Below are positions 52,413 to 60,907 of a stretch of 64,000 bases of DNA, piece by piece (positions within the stretch are counted from its first letter, which is position 1; every line of letters starts with the position of its first letter). Made by a program: the position numbers and the translations under genes. Below the pieces are notes generated by a model. The model was not told where the DNA came from. It made no database searches and saw only the letters and a program-made list of their open reading frames with translations. Source of the stretch: Niastella koreensis GR20-10 (GTDB lineage: Bacteria > Bacteroidota > Bacteroidia > Chitinophagales > Chitinophagaceae); assembly GCF_000246855.1 (NCBI RefSeq), contig NC_016609.1, positions 7,018,744-7,082,743 of the forward strand, written 5' to 3'.

Positions 52413-52928
52413 TTACTGTACAGTAACTGTAACTGAAGAAGCCAGTTTACCACCGTATGAACGATGAATACCATCGGCATACTGCAGGGTCAGTTTGTGC
52501 TGGCCAGGCGTTAATTTCAGTTCTGCTTCTTTTTGAGCATTACCAAAATGCAGGTGCGTAGAATCTTTAGGCACTACAGTTCCCAAAGCCAGTGAATCGC
52601 CATTATCTATCAGAATATGGTGGTGACCGGATGCGGGTTTAATAACACCAGCTGAATCCAGTGCAATACCAGATACACCCATTTCTACCTTAAACGGAGA
52701 TTTAATCTTCTGACCATTTTTCAGGTTTTTGAAGAATACTTTGGCGCCGGCAGGAATTTCGGGTACTGCAGGCACTGCAGCAACTGTATCAGCCGCTTTT
52801 TTTGTAGTGTCCATAGAAGCAGTTGCAGCTGTAGTGGTGTCAGTACCAGCTCCTCCGGTTTTAGAACCGCTATCGTTACAAGCAACCATGCCTAAAAACA
52901 GAAAAGGAATAAGACCAATTTTACGCAT
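52413..52928 (-). CDS. DUF4399 domain lipoprotein
   Basis: Lipoprotein signal MRKIGLIPFLFLGMVAC (Cys17), a low-complexity T/A/K linker to about 58, and a DUF4399 domain (VFFKNLKNGQKIKSPFKVEMGVSGI, SGHHHILID, DSTHLHFGNAQKEAELKLTPGQHKLTLQYADGIH). The His-rich GHHHILI and HLHFG suggest metal binding, but this is not established. 171 aa, periplasmic or outer-membrane-anchored. A -7 box lies 63 bp upstream, and a strong terminator follows. Confidence 0.88.
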   Translation of the reverse strand: MRKIGLIPFLFLGMVACNDSGSKTGGAGTDTTTAATASMDTTKKAADTVAAVPAVPEIPAGAKVFFKNLKNGQKIKSPFKVEMGVSGIALDSAGVIKPASGHHHILIDNGDSLALGTVVPKDSTHLHFGNAQKEAELKLTPGQHKLTLQYADGIHRSYGGKLASSVTVTVQ

Positions 52929-52990
52929 AAACTATTTTTGAAGTGATGAAATAATGGTTAATCCATCCTCACATCTATCCAACAACCGCG

Positions 52991-52998
52991 CAAATGTA
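52991..52998 (-). promoter_or_regulatory. -7 box for the DUF4399 lipoprotein gene
   Basis: Minus-strand TACATTTG, an exact match. It predicts a leader of about 55 nt, long compared with other genes in this window. Confidence 0.5.
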
Positions 52999-53055
52999 AA
53001 GGTATATTATTGATATCTACCCTATTGCCCACCTATTAACAATCAAAAAACCGGG

Positions 53056-54240
53056 CTATTGTATTGCATCCAGCACCCGCAGGATGGTTTTGACGGCCTT
53101 TTTTATTTCTTTGGCCGAAATGGTAAGCGGTGGGGCTACCCGCATACATTCAGGCGCAAACAGGAACCAGTCCGTCAAAATGCCCTGTTGTAAACAGCCA
53201 TCGATCACCTTCTTATTTATATCGAAATTTTCGAATTCAACGGCTATCAGCAGTCCGTTGGCCCTTATTTTCTGAATTAATGGATGTTGTAACATTTCAA
53301 CAAACAGGGCCGCTTTATCGGCCACCAGCCCTACTATTTCTTCCTTCAGCAACACTTTTGCTGCCGCCAATCCGGCTGCACAGCATACCGGGTGGCCGCC
53401 AAAGGTGGTAATATGGCCCAAAACCGGGTTTTCGGTAAATACCTCCATGATCTTTTTATCGGCCACAAAAGCACCCAGGGGCATGCCGCCACCCAGGGCC
53501 TTGCCCAATAAAACAATATCGGGCACCACGTTAAACTGTTCAAAGCCCCACAGGGTACCGGTACGGCCAAAGCCGGCCTGTATTTCATCCAGTACCAATA
53601 AAGTGCCGGTTTCGCGGCATTTTGTTTCCAGGGCCTTCATCCATTGGGCAGAAGGCGCCACTACCCCGCGTTCGGCCTGAATGGTTTCGGCAAATACGCA
53701 GGCAGTTTGGGCGGTTATTTCGTTCAGCGATTCAAAAACATCATATTCCAGGTGCAATACATCGGGCAACAGGGGTCTGAAGGCATTGCGCCAGTATTCA
53801 TCGCCCATGATGCTTAAAGCGCCCTGGGTTGAACCGTGGTAACTTTTATTGAAGGCAATGATCTGCGTGCGGTTGGTGACCCGTTTGGCCAGTTTCATGG
53901 CGCCTTCGGTGGCTTCGGCCCCGGAATTGGTAAAATACACCGAATTGAGGGAGGGGGGCAAATGATCGGTTAGCCATTTGGCATATTGTACCTGGGGCGT
54001 TTCAATCATTTCGCCATACACCAACAGGTGCATGTAGTCGTCAACCTGTTTTTTAATGGCTTTTACCACCCTGGGATGCCGGTGGCCTACATTGCACACG
54101 CTTATCCCAGCAATGAGGTCGAGGTATTCTTTCCCGGCAGCGTCAACCAGCGTGGTTCCCTTTGCTTTCACAATGTCCAGCGCCAGCGGGGCGGGGGAAG
54201 TTTGGGCTACGTGCCGCAGAAATAATTCGCGTTTATTCAT
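53056..54240 (-). CDS. Class III aminotransferase (acetylornithine/succinylornithine aminotransferase-like)
   Basis: PLP-dependent omega-amino transferase. It has SGAEATEGAMKLA (107-119), the cofactor Asp in LVLDEIQAGFGRTG (D218) and the PLP lysine in LLGKALGGGMP (K247). 394 aa. No arginine-biosynthesis gene is nearby, so ornithine, GABA or another omega-amino substrate are all possible. A -7 box sits directly before the ATG. Confidence 0.93.
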   Translation of the reverse strand: MNKRELFLRHVAQTSPAPLALDIVKAKGTTLVDAAGKEYLDLIAGISVCNVGHRHPRVVKAIKKQVDDYMHLLVYGEMIETPQVQYAKWLTDHLPPSLNSVYFTNSGAEATEGAMKLAKRVTNRTQIIAFNKSYHGSTQGALSIMGDEYWRNAFRPLLPDVLHLEYDVFESLNEITAQTACVFAETIQAERGVVAPSAQWMKALETKCRETGTLLVLDEIQAGFGRTGTLWGFEQFNVVPDIVLLGKALGGGMPLGAFVADKKIMEVFTENPVLGHITTFGGHPVCCAAGLAAAKVLLKEEIVGLVADKAALFVEMLQHPLIQKIRANGLLIAVEFENFDINKKVIDGCLQQGILTDWFLFAPECMRVAPPLTISAKEIKKAVKTILRVLDAIQ

Positions 54241-54248
54241 AATCCCGG

Positions 54249-54256
54249 CAAAGATA
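54249..54256 (-). promoter_or_regulatory. -7 box for the aminotransferase gene
   Basis: Minus-strand TATCTTTG, an exact match, 8 bp before the ATG, so a nearly leaderless transcript. Confidence 0.6.
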
Positions 54257-54360
54257 CAGGTTACCAGAAACCGTTGCAGGTTACACGTTGCAAGTTGCAG
54301 GGCCCCGTTAAGACACTTCTGGTAAAAGAACCTGGACCCTGAAACTTGGAACCTGAAACA
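54255..54360. repeat. CAGGTT/CCTGAAAC-word palindrome (family C)
   Basis: CAGGTTACCAGAAACCGTTGCAGG and TTGCAAGTTGCAGG face CCTGGACCCTGAAACTTGG and GAACCTGAAAC, between the divergent aminotransferase and gamma-carbonic anhydrase genes. Confidence 0.65.
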
Positions 54361-54414
54361 AATTCAATAGATTTATTAGGATATTTGTATCTCGGAAGCC
54401 TAAAAACTAGTACT

Positions 54415-54942
54415 ATGCCAGTAATCTTACACGTAGAAGGGGTTTACCCAAAGTTTGGAAGTAATGTATTTATTGCTCCTAATGCTACCATCGTTGGCAA
54501 TGTGGAAATGGGCGATGATTGCAGCGTTTGGTTCAATGCGGTGGTACGGGGCGATGTAAACGCCATTCGCATGGGAAATAAAGTGAATGTGCAGGACGGG
54601 GCCATCATTCACTGCACCTATAAACGTACCCAAACCGTTATTGGCAATAATGTGTCTATTGGGCATAACGCCATTGTACATGGCTGTACGGTCGACGATA
54701 ACGTACTGATAGGCATGGGCGCCATCATTATGGACCGGGCCCATATTGGCAGCAATTCCATCATTGCAGCCGGCGCCGTGGTGCTGGAAGAAACCATTGT
54801 TCCACCGGGGACTATTTTTGCGGGTGTGCCTGCTAAAAAGGTGAAAGACATTGTAATTACGCAGGTTCATGGCGAAATTGACCGTATTGCCAACAATTAC
54901 ATAAAATATGCCGATTGGTTCCGTGATCAGGTAACCGAATAA
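54415..54942 (+). CDS. Gamma-carbonic anhydrase family protein (left-handed beta-helix)
   Basis: Hexapeptide repeats run through residues 10-150 (VFIAPNATIVGNVEMGDDCSVWFNAVVRGD...). The three zinc histidines of the Cam/YrdA family are present: H66 (AIIHCTY), H84 (SIGHNAIVH) and H89. The start at 54415 (MPVILHVEGVYPKFG) gives 175 aa. The longer ORF adds repeat-encoded residues. It may be a carbonic anhydrase or an acyl-CoA-binding relative. Many YrdA-like proteins have no measured activity. Confidence 0.92.
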   Translation: MPVILHVEGVYPKFGSNVFIAPNATIVGNVEMGDDCSVWFNAVVRGDVNAIRMGNKVNVQDGAIIHCTYKRTQTVIGNNVSIGHNAIVHGCTVDDNVLIGMGAIIMDRAHIGSNSIIAAGAVVLEETIVPPGTIFAGVPAKKVKDIVITQVHGEIDRIANNYIKYADWFRDQVTE

Positions 54943-55015
54943 TTGGTTACAGCTCTTGCAGATACGGCATAATATTCCTAAATTTAAGTGCGTTTTATCC
55001 TAAGAAAAGCGATAT

Positions 55016-55183
55016 ATGAAATCAATTAGAATTTTTCTGTTTTTAGCTATTGTAGCAGCCTATGTTTTGGGTGGAAGTTCGTGCAGCCGTAAAACCGGAT
55101 GCCCCAGTAACGGTAAAAACGTAGGTGCTGAACGGATCCTGAGCGGAGAAAAGGTGCCTAAAGCCAGAAAGTTCAAAGCGTAG
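55016..55183 (+). CDS. Small lipoprotein, 55 residues
   Basis: A short gene that simple length cut-offs miss. It reads MKSIRIFLFLAIVAAYVLGG, then SSCSRKTGCPSNGKNVGAER, ILSGEKVPKARKFKA. The hydrophobic signal ends in a lipobox-like GGSSC, after which a short basic, Gly/Asn-rich mature peptide with a second Cys remains. No family is recognised. It is in the same direction as, and 57 bp before, the 112-residue gene. Composition is like real genes here (signal, lipobox, clean stop), so I support it. Confidence 0.7.
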   Translation: MKSIRIFLFLAIVAAYVLGGSSCSRKTGCPSNGKNVGAERILSGEKVPKARKFKA

Positions 55184-55240
55184 TCCCCGATTACCCGGTT
55201 GAACTGCGGTTCAACCTTTTCATAATCTAAACCGTACTTT

Positions 55241-55579
55241 ATGAGCCTGACTCTACGCACAGATTTTGGCTGCACCGAAGCCATTATCGATGATGACTGC
55301 GGATTGAAGCGCTTTTATGAGGTCGCCAATATTTTATTGGATGAACTCAAGATCCGGTTCACCAACAAGCAGGACGATTTCGATACGCTGACCTGGAACT
55401 TTACGTACAGGGGACATCTACTTTCTCTTTATTACAACATTTACACCGGCATTTCAATTTATCCTTACAAATCAAAGGAAGCAGCCCGCAAGGACAATGA
55501 CGCTGTCATTGAAGTGGCTAAATTCCTGGAAACAAAACTACTGGTAAACAAAGCGAGAAAGTTCATTAACGCCGGATAA
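55241..55579 (+). CDS. Hypothetical protein, 112 residues
   Basis: No known motif. Acidic N-terminal half (TDFGCTEAIIDDDCGLKRFYEVANILLDELKIRFTNKQDDFDTLTWNFTYRGHLLSLYYNIYTGISIYP), then a charged helix (KSKEAARKDNDAVIEVAKFLETKLL). It looks cytoplasmic. It may be cotranscribed with the small lipoprotein upstream. A D-type word array starts right after the stop codon. Confidence 0.72.
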   Translation: MSLTLRTDFGCTEAIIDDDCGLKRFYEVANILLDELKIRFTNKQDDFDTLTWNFTYRGHLLSLYYNIYTGISIYPYKSKEAARKDNDAVIEVAKFLETKLLVNKARKFINAG

Positions 55580-55745
55580 CGAATATTGAATATCGAATGT
55601 CGAAGTAAAATACACTTTACTATCGACAGTCCTGCAACCTCACTTCCCGGTTTAAATTCCAATATCCCCAATTAAATATACAATGATGAAGTGAAGACGA
55701 AACTCTTCAATCACTTCTACATTCAACATTGGACATTCAATATTT
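55580..55745. repeat. ATTGAATATCG-word palindrome (family D)
   Basis: GAATATTGAATATCGAATG next to the 112-residue gene stop faces CATTCAACATTGGACATTC next to the rsgA stop. It fills the gap between these convergent genes. Confidence 0.75.
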
Positions 55746-56678
55746 CTAGTAGTTTTTTTCGTCGATCGACTCCAGGATGTTGTAGTAGCTTATATAGCGC
55801 TCTTCATGAATGGTTCCATTGACTACCCCGTCTTTTACCGCGCAGCCTGGTTCATTTATGTGTAAACAATTATTGAACTGGCAGTCGTTGAGCACGCGGG
55901 CCATTTCAGGATAATAATGCGAGAGTTCCTGCCGGGAAATATCAACCAACCCAAATTCGCGCATACCCGGCGTATCTATAACCCGGCCACCAGTTGGAAC
56001 GGGCAGGTCGAACATTTCTGCAAACGTAGTAGTGTGCATGCCCTTGCCGCTCCAGCCGCTTACGTCCTGGGTTTTTAATTTAAGCTCGGGGAAAATGCTG
56101 TTGATAAAAGAAGATTTTCCCACGCCTGAGTGACCGCTCATGAGGGTAGTTTTATTTTCCAGCACGCTTTTTAATTCATCAACGCCTTCATTGGTTTTTA
56201 CCGACATCAGGATAGTACGGTAGCCAATAACCGCGTACATTTCCTTGAGCATGGCATATTTTTCCTGCTCCTTGTTCTTGTACAGATCGGCCTTGTTGAA
56301 CACCACAATGGCGGGCACGTGGTAGGCTTCGCTGGTTACCAGAAAACGGTCAATAAACCCCTGTGAAGTTTTGGGATCCCTGAGGGTGGCAAACAATACC
56401 GACTGATCGATATTGGCAGCCACAATATGATGTTGCTTTTTATGGGAGGGCGATTGCCGGTTAATATAATTTCGCCGGGGACAAATTTCAGTAATCATAG
56501 CCGTATTGGCCGATTCGCTTTCGATATCTATCACTACTTCATCACCCACTGCAATAGGGTTGGTGGAGGTTATATCATCAATTTTGAAAACCCCTTTAAT
56601 CCGGGCGCTCATCGCCTTGCCCGTTTCTGTTTTAACATTGTACCAACTGCCGGTTGACCGGTATACGATTGCTTTCAT
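55746..56678 (-). CDS. rsgA: Small ribosomal subunit biogenesis GTPase RsgA
   Basis: Circularly permuted GTPase needed for late 30S maturation. It has an N-terminal OB fold, the G4 motif VFNKADLY, the P-loop GHSGVGKSSF and DTPGMREFG. The C-terminal zinc motif is C...CLHINEPGCAV. The start at 56678 (MKAIVYRSTGSWYNVKTE) gives 310 aa. A longer ORF adds 55 residues derived from a CTTCGACTCCGCTCAG repeat (the familiar artefactual NPERSRRIE peptide) and is rejected. Confidence 0.95.
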   Translation of the reverse strand: MKAIVYRSTGSWYNVKTETGKAMSARIKGVFKIDDITSTNPIAVGDEVVIDIESESANTAMITEICPRRNYINRQSPSHKKQHHIVAANIDQSVLFATLRDPKTSQGFIDRFLVTSEAYHVPAIVVFNKADLYKNKEQEKYAMLKEMYAVIGYRTILMSVKTNEGVDELKSVLENKTTLMSGHSGVGKSSFINSIFPELKLKTQDVSGWSGKGMHTTTFAEMFDLPVPTGGRVIDTPGMREFGLVDISRQELSHYYPEMARVLNDCQFNNCLHINEPGCAVKDGVVNGTIHEERYISYYNILESIDEKNY

Positions 56679-56710
56679 TGAGGCGTAAATGTACAATATT
56701 ACCGTTACTT

Positions 56711-56765
56711 CGATCCTTCGACTCCGCTCAGGATTGTGAAATGCCCCTTCGACTACGCTCAGAGT
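56711..56765. repeat. CTTCGACTACGCTCAG repeat (family G, copy 2)
   Basis: Two direct copies, CCTTCGACTCCGCTCAGGA and CCCCTTCGACTACGCTCAG, lie between batA and rsgA. The second is identical over 19 nt to 51822-51840. Confidence 0.85.
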
Positions 56766-56769
56766 CTTT

Positions 56770-57762
56770 TTAAGGAAATTTCTTAAATAAAGTATATCGC
56801 AGGAATATTTCCAGGAACAATAAGGCGGCGGCGGCAAATGCAAAGGGGAAAAACCGCTCGGTATACCGTTTCAATGAGGTAACTTCTATGCGTGATTTTT
56901 CGAGCTTGTCTATTTCCAGGTAGATATTTTTCAGACTTTCATTATCCCTTGCCCTGAAATACAAACCACCGGTTTCGTTGGCAATCATCCGCAACAGTTT
57001 TTCATCGATGTTCACTTTTTGCTGCCGGGTGCCATCTGAGGTAGGTACAGGTGCATACCCTTCGGACCCCACTCCAATGGTATATACCCGGATGCCATAA
57101 GCTTTTGCCAGCTCTTTACCAGCCAGGGGATCAATGCGGCCACCCTGGTCTTCCCCATCGGTAAGCAGAATAATCACCTTCGATTTTGTTTTTACACTTT
57201 TCAGCCGGTCAACACTCACGCCCAGGCCATCGCCTATAGCCGTACCATCTTCGAGCAATCCGCGGTTAATATTAAAGATCTGGGATTTCAACACTGTTTT
57301 ATCGGTAGTTAATGGTACCAGGGTAAAACTTTCGCCGGAGAAAATAACCACCCCGATCCGGTCCGTGGGTCGCATATCAACAAAGGAAGCTGCCATATTT
57401 TTGGAAGCCTCGAGCCTGTCGGGTAAAAAATCCTGCGCCAGCATACTACCACTTACATCCAGGCAAAGTATAATATCAATCCCCTGCCCGTTCTTCAGTT
57501 CTTCATCGTTACGGGTTTGCGGGCGGGCCATCGCCATAATGATACAGCACACAGCCAGCAGGCGGATCACAAACGGCGCATGCCGGAAAGTGCTTTTCCA
57601 GGAACTGCTTTTACGAATAACCGCCAGTGACGATACTTTCAGCGCTCCCTGTTTACGGTCGTACTTGTTCAGGTACCAGTATAGCATAGCCGGTATCAGT
57701 ACAAACAATCCGAATACTTCAGGATATGCAAATGTTATATGTTCAAACCAATTGTACAGCAA
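56770..57762 (-). CDS. batA: BatA-type von Willebrand factor A membrane protein
   Basis: N-terminal helix pair (aerotolerance-type BatA), VWA domain with a MIDAS motif DVSGSM (102-107) and TDGEDQGGR, and a C-terminal membrane helix (FFPFAFAAAALLFLEIFL). 330 aa. It is the last gene of moxR-DUF58-DUF4381-batA with a 3-bp gap. In Bacteroides the Bat operon protects against oxidative stress, and a periplasmic scaffold role is inferred. Confidence 0.92.
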   Translation of the reverse strand: MLYNWFEHITFAYPEVFGLFVLIPAMLYWYLNKYDRKQGALKVSSLAVIRKSSSWKSTFRHAPFVIRLLAVCCIIMAMARPQTRNDEELKNGQGIDIILCLDVSGSMLAQDFLPDRLEASKNMAASFVDMRPTDRIGVVIFSGESFTLVPLTTDKTVLKSQIFNINRGLLEDGTAIGDGLGVSVDRLKSVKTKSKVIILLTDGEDQGGRIDPLAGKELAKAYGIRVYTIGVGSEGYAPVPTSDGTRQQKVNIDEKLLRMIANETGGLYFRARDNESLKNIYLEIDKLEKSRIEVTSLKRYTERFFPFAFAAAALLFLEIFLRYTLFKKFP

Positions 57763-57765
57763 GGG

Positions 57766-58665
57766 TCAGGAAAGATTGTTTAGTGTTTTGATAGCCGTTT
57801 CAATTACGGCGAAATTTCTTTCATTATCTTTTTCATCTGGCTGATACTTTGCAAACTTTACAGAATCTGCGATCTGTAACGCGTGCACCAGCTGATTGAA
57901 ACTTTCTTTATCCATAGGCGTCTTACGCAACTGGCCAATCAACTCTTCATTTGTTTTTTCCAGCGTGGCCACCTTCAGTTTACGGAACATAAACACGCGC
58001 AGGATATCGTTCAGCCGGCTGTAGTATGTTTTCACTTCGCCATTCTTAAACCCTAGTTTACGCAGTTCTTCCAGCGCCTGTAAGGCCTCCTCGTAAGGAC
58101 CTAATTTTGGCTGGGCCGGCTGCGCAACGGGCGCCACCTTCTTTGGTTTTCGTAACAGGTAAACAATAACGCCAATAGCAATTAATGTAAAGAAACCAAG
58201 CACCCAGGGGATCATGTCCATCCATTTTGGTTTGGGCACTTCTTCAATTTCCTTTATATCGCGGTAATCTTTTGTAATATCCAGTTGCGCATAACTCACT
58301 TCAATGGGAATGGAATCGGTAGCATATGATTTTCCATCAACCTGTAAAATGAGGGGCGGTAATATAACGGTACCGGAGTCAAAGCTGGTAATGGTGATTT
58401 CCTGGTGAAATTGTTTACCATCTATGTTATCGGTGGTATCGGTTTTACCTTTTGCAATAATGTCGAAATGCGGAATGGTATCCAGGTTAAACCAGGAGTA
58501 TGATTGTCCAAGCGGAATACGTACTTCAAAGGTTAGTTTAATAGGTTCACCAATAAGTATCTGATCGCGGTTAACCGATGCCCGGGCCAGTACCTGGCCC
58601 ATCATATAAACCGGACTGGTGAGTAAACAACCAATAAGGATAATATTGAGAATAGGGTTTTTCAT
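57766..58665 (-). CDS. BatD-like/DUF4381-type membrane protein
   Basis: A signal peptide is followed by a beta-sandwich region (RASVNRDQILIGEPIKLTFEVRIPLGQSYSWFNLDTIPHFDIIAKGKTDTT), a membrane helix (WVLGFFTLIAIGVIVYLL) and a cytoplasmic helical domain (YEEALQALEELRKLGFKNGEVKTYYSRLNDILRVFM) as in BatD/DUF4381 proteins of MoxR operons. 299 aa. It begins 2 bp after the DUF58 gene and ends 3 bp before batA. Confidence 0.88.
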   Translation of the reverse strand: MKNPILNIILIGCLLTSPVYMMGQVLARASVNRDQILIGEPIKLTFEVRIPLGQSYSWFNLDTIPHFDIIAKGKTDTTDNIDGKQFHQEITITSFDSGTVILPPLILQVDGKSYATDSIPIEVSYAQLDITKDYRDIKEIEEVPKPKWMDMIPWVLGFFTLIAIGVIVYLLRKPKKVAPVAQPAQPKLGPYEEALQALEELRKLGFKNGEVKTYYSRLNDILRVFMFRKLKVATLEKTNEELIGQLRKTPMDKESFNQLVHALQIADSVKFAKYQPDEKDNERNFAVIETAIKTLNNLS

Positions 58666-58667
58666 AA

Positions 58668-59540
58668 TTACCGGTTACGCCCGACAAAGAATTTCTGCAG
58701 CACTTTTACATAATCTTCACCGGTGCGTATATGCAGGAGTTCGCAACCAGCCCGCACAAAGATGTTTTTACAATAGTTTGTATGATTAAAGAAAGCAGCT
58801 TCGTATTGTTGGCGAACCAGGTAATCACCGGTATCTATCCAGCTGCGGGTACCAGTTTCGGCGTCTTCAATTTCCATTAAGCCGGCATCGGGTAATTGCA
58901 TATCCATTTTATCATACACTTTTATGCCTATCACATCATGCTTTTTACCGGCTACCTTCAGGCCATCTTCAAAATCATTATCCAGGAAATCGCTTAATAA
59001 GAAAACGATGCTGCTTTGGCGAACGGTGTTATTCAACCGCTGCAGGGCATGGCCAATGCGGGTGCCTTTGTTCTTTGGCTGGGCTGTTAACAGTTCGCGA
59101 ACGATGTACAACACATGATCTCTTCCCTTTTTTGGGGGAATGAATTTCTCTATCACGTCGCTAAAGAACAGCACGCCTACCTTATCGTTGTTACTGATGG
59201 CGGAGAAAGCCATTACGGCGGCCACTTCAGTTATCAGGTCTTTTTTACGGGCATGCGTAGTGCCAAACAGGGAGCTGGCGCTTACATCAACCAGCAGCAT
59301 TACCGATAGTTCGCGTTCTTCTTCAAATACCTTGCTGAAGGGGTGGTTAAAGCGGGCGCTCACGTTCCAGTCTATAAACCGGATGTCGTCACCGGGCTGG
59401 TATTCGCGTACTTCCTTAAACAACATACCCCTGCCCTTAAAAGCACTGTGGTACTCGCCCGTAAACAAATGCCGGGTGAGCTTTTTGCTTTTGATCTCCA
59501 GCTCGCGAACCTTTTTTATTATTTCGGCTGTCGTTAACAT
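58668..59540 (-). CDS. DUF58 domain protein (MoxR-associated)
   Basis: Conserved GRGMLFKEVREYQPGDDIRFIDWNVSARFN (DUF58 core, about 40-70) and a VWA-like continuation (LLVDVSASSLFGT). The start at 59540 (MLTTAEIIKKVRELEIKSKKL) gives 290 aa. The upstream ORF extension is E-type repeat. It is the second gene of the moxR-DUF58-BatD-like-batA operon and probably a cytoplasmic partner of the MoxR ATPase. Confidence 0.93.
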   Translation of the reverse strand: MLTTAEIIKKVRELEIKSKKLTRHLFTGEYHSAFKGRGMLFKEVREYQPGDDIRFIDWNVSARFNHPFSKVFEEERELSVMLLVDVSASSLFGTTHARKKDLITEVAAVMAFSAISNNDKVGVLFFSDVIEKFIPPKKGRDHVLYIVRELLTAQPKNKGTRIGHALQRLNNTVRQSSIVFLLSDFLDNDFEDGLKVAGKKHDVIGIKVYDKMDMQLPDAGLMEIEDAETGTRSWIDTGDYLVRQQYEAAFFNHTNYCKNIFVRAGCELLHIRTGEDYVKVLQKFFVGRNR

Positions 59541-59639
59541 ATCAATAGGCAATTGACAATTTGCAATAGACAATTTAAAAATGATTAGCAACAAGCAATT
59601 GTATTTTTTGCCAATTGCTTATTGCCTATTGTCTATTGG
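59541..59639. repeat. CAATAGGCAATTGACAAT palindrome (family E, copy 2)
   Basis: CAATAGGCAATTGACAATTT and TTGCAATAGACAATTT face GCCAATTGCTTATTGCC and TATTGTCTATTGGC. It fills the moxR-DUF58 gap between stop and start codons. Confidence 0.8.
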
Positions 59640-60641
59640 CTAAGGAACTTGAATTACGCGAAGAACGTCATCTATAACATTCTCCACATTTACGTTTTCT
59701 GCTTCCGCTTCGTAAGTTAATCCAATACGATGGCGCAATACATCTTTTGAAATACTGCGTACATCTTCAGGAATAACAAAACCACGTTTGTTGAGGAATG
59801 CATGCGCTTTGGCAGCCAGAGCCAGGTTAATGCTGGCGCGGGGCGATCCGCCATAAGCGATCAGTGGTTTTAATTTATCCAGTTTGTATTTATCGGGAAA
59901 ACGGGTGGCGAATACTATATCGAGGATATAATTCTCAACTTTCTCATCCATGTAAATCTGGCGGGCAAGGTCCTTTGCTTCTTTTATTTCCTGCATCGAC
60001 ACAACCGGGCTCACCTGGGGTCCTTTTTCCCCCTGCAGGTTCTGGCGGATGATGATCTGCTCTTCTTCCTTGGTAGGATAATCAACAATCACTTTCATAA
60101 TAAACCGGTCCTGCTGGGCTTCAGGTAACGGATAGGTACCTTCCTGCTCCAACGGGTTTTGTGTGGCCAGTACAAGGAAGGGTTCATCCAGTTTATGCGT
60201 GGTATCGCCAATTGTTACCTGGCGTTCCTGCATGGCTTCCAGCAAGGCGCTTTGCACTTTTGCCGGGGCGCGGTTAATTTCATCAGCCAGTACGAAGTTG
60301 GCGAAAATAGGCCCCTTACGTACTATAAATTCATTTTTTTGCTGATTATAGATCATTGTACCAATTACATCGGCCGGTAACAGATCGGGCGTGAACTGTA
60401 TACGGCTGAATTTGGCCTTGATCGCCTGAGCAAGCGATTTAATGCTGAGGGTTTTGGCCAAACCCGGTACCCCCTCCAGCAAAACGTGCCCATTGCTTAA
60501 CAAACCAATCAACAGTCTGTCGAGCATATGATGCTGGCCAATAATAACCCTGGCTGTTTCGTCGCGGAGCCGGTCGATAAAAGCGCCCTGATACTGTATT
60601 TTGTCATTGAGCTGCCGGATATCATCTGCTGTTAATAGCAT
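59640..60641 (-). CDS. MoxR-family AAA+ ATPase
   Basis: AAA+ chaperone-like ATPase thought to insert metals or remodel partner VWA proteins. Walker A GVPGLAKT (57-64), Walker B NFVLADEINRAP (D120/E121), sensor ATQNPLEQEG. C-terminal lid with RVIQVP at the end. 333 aa. It is the first gene of the bat-type operon. No clear consensus -7 box is seen directly upstream. Confidence 0.95.
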   Translation of the reverse strand: MLLTADDIRQLNDKIQYQGAFIDRLRDETARVIIGQHHMLDRLLIGLLSNGHVLLEGVPGLAKTLSIKSLAQAIKAKFSRIQFTPDLLPADVIGTMIYNQQKNEFIVRKGPIFANFVLADEINRAPAKVQSALLEAMQERQVTIGDTTHKLDEPFLVLATQNPLEQEGTYPLPEAQQDRFIMKVIVDYPTKEEEQIIIRQNLQGEKGPQVSPVVSMQEIKEAKDLARQIYMDEKVENYILDIVFATRFPDKYKLDKLKPLIAYGGSPRASINLALAAKAHAFLNKRGFVIPEDVRSISKDVLRHRIGLTYEAEAENVNVENVIDDVLRVIQVP

Positions 60642-60907
60642 ATACGGGGTTTAGTATGAATGATTGATAATCAGTTATGAAAATACGTCAAAGCCTTTGC
60701 AAAGGGCTTGCCAACTTGTAAAAACCACGCTAAAATCAATAAAAATAAACATGTTTCACAACATACAATAAACTGTCAAATTTGTAGTTGCAGTAATTTA
60801 CGAACTGGCCGTTCATAAAGCAACGGAAAAGGAATAAAATTTGCTCATATTAGTGGCCATAATTACCCAATTTTGAGAACTGGCTATTTAAATCTAAAAC
60901 TGTCAAG

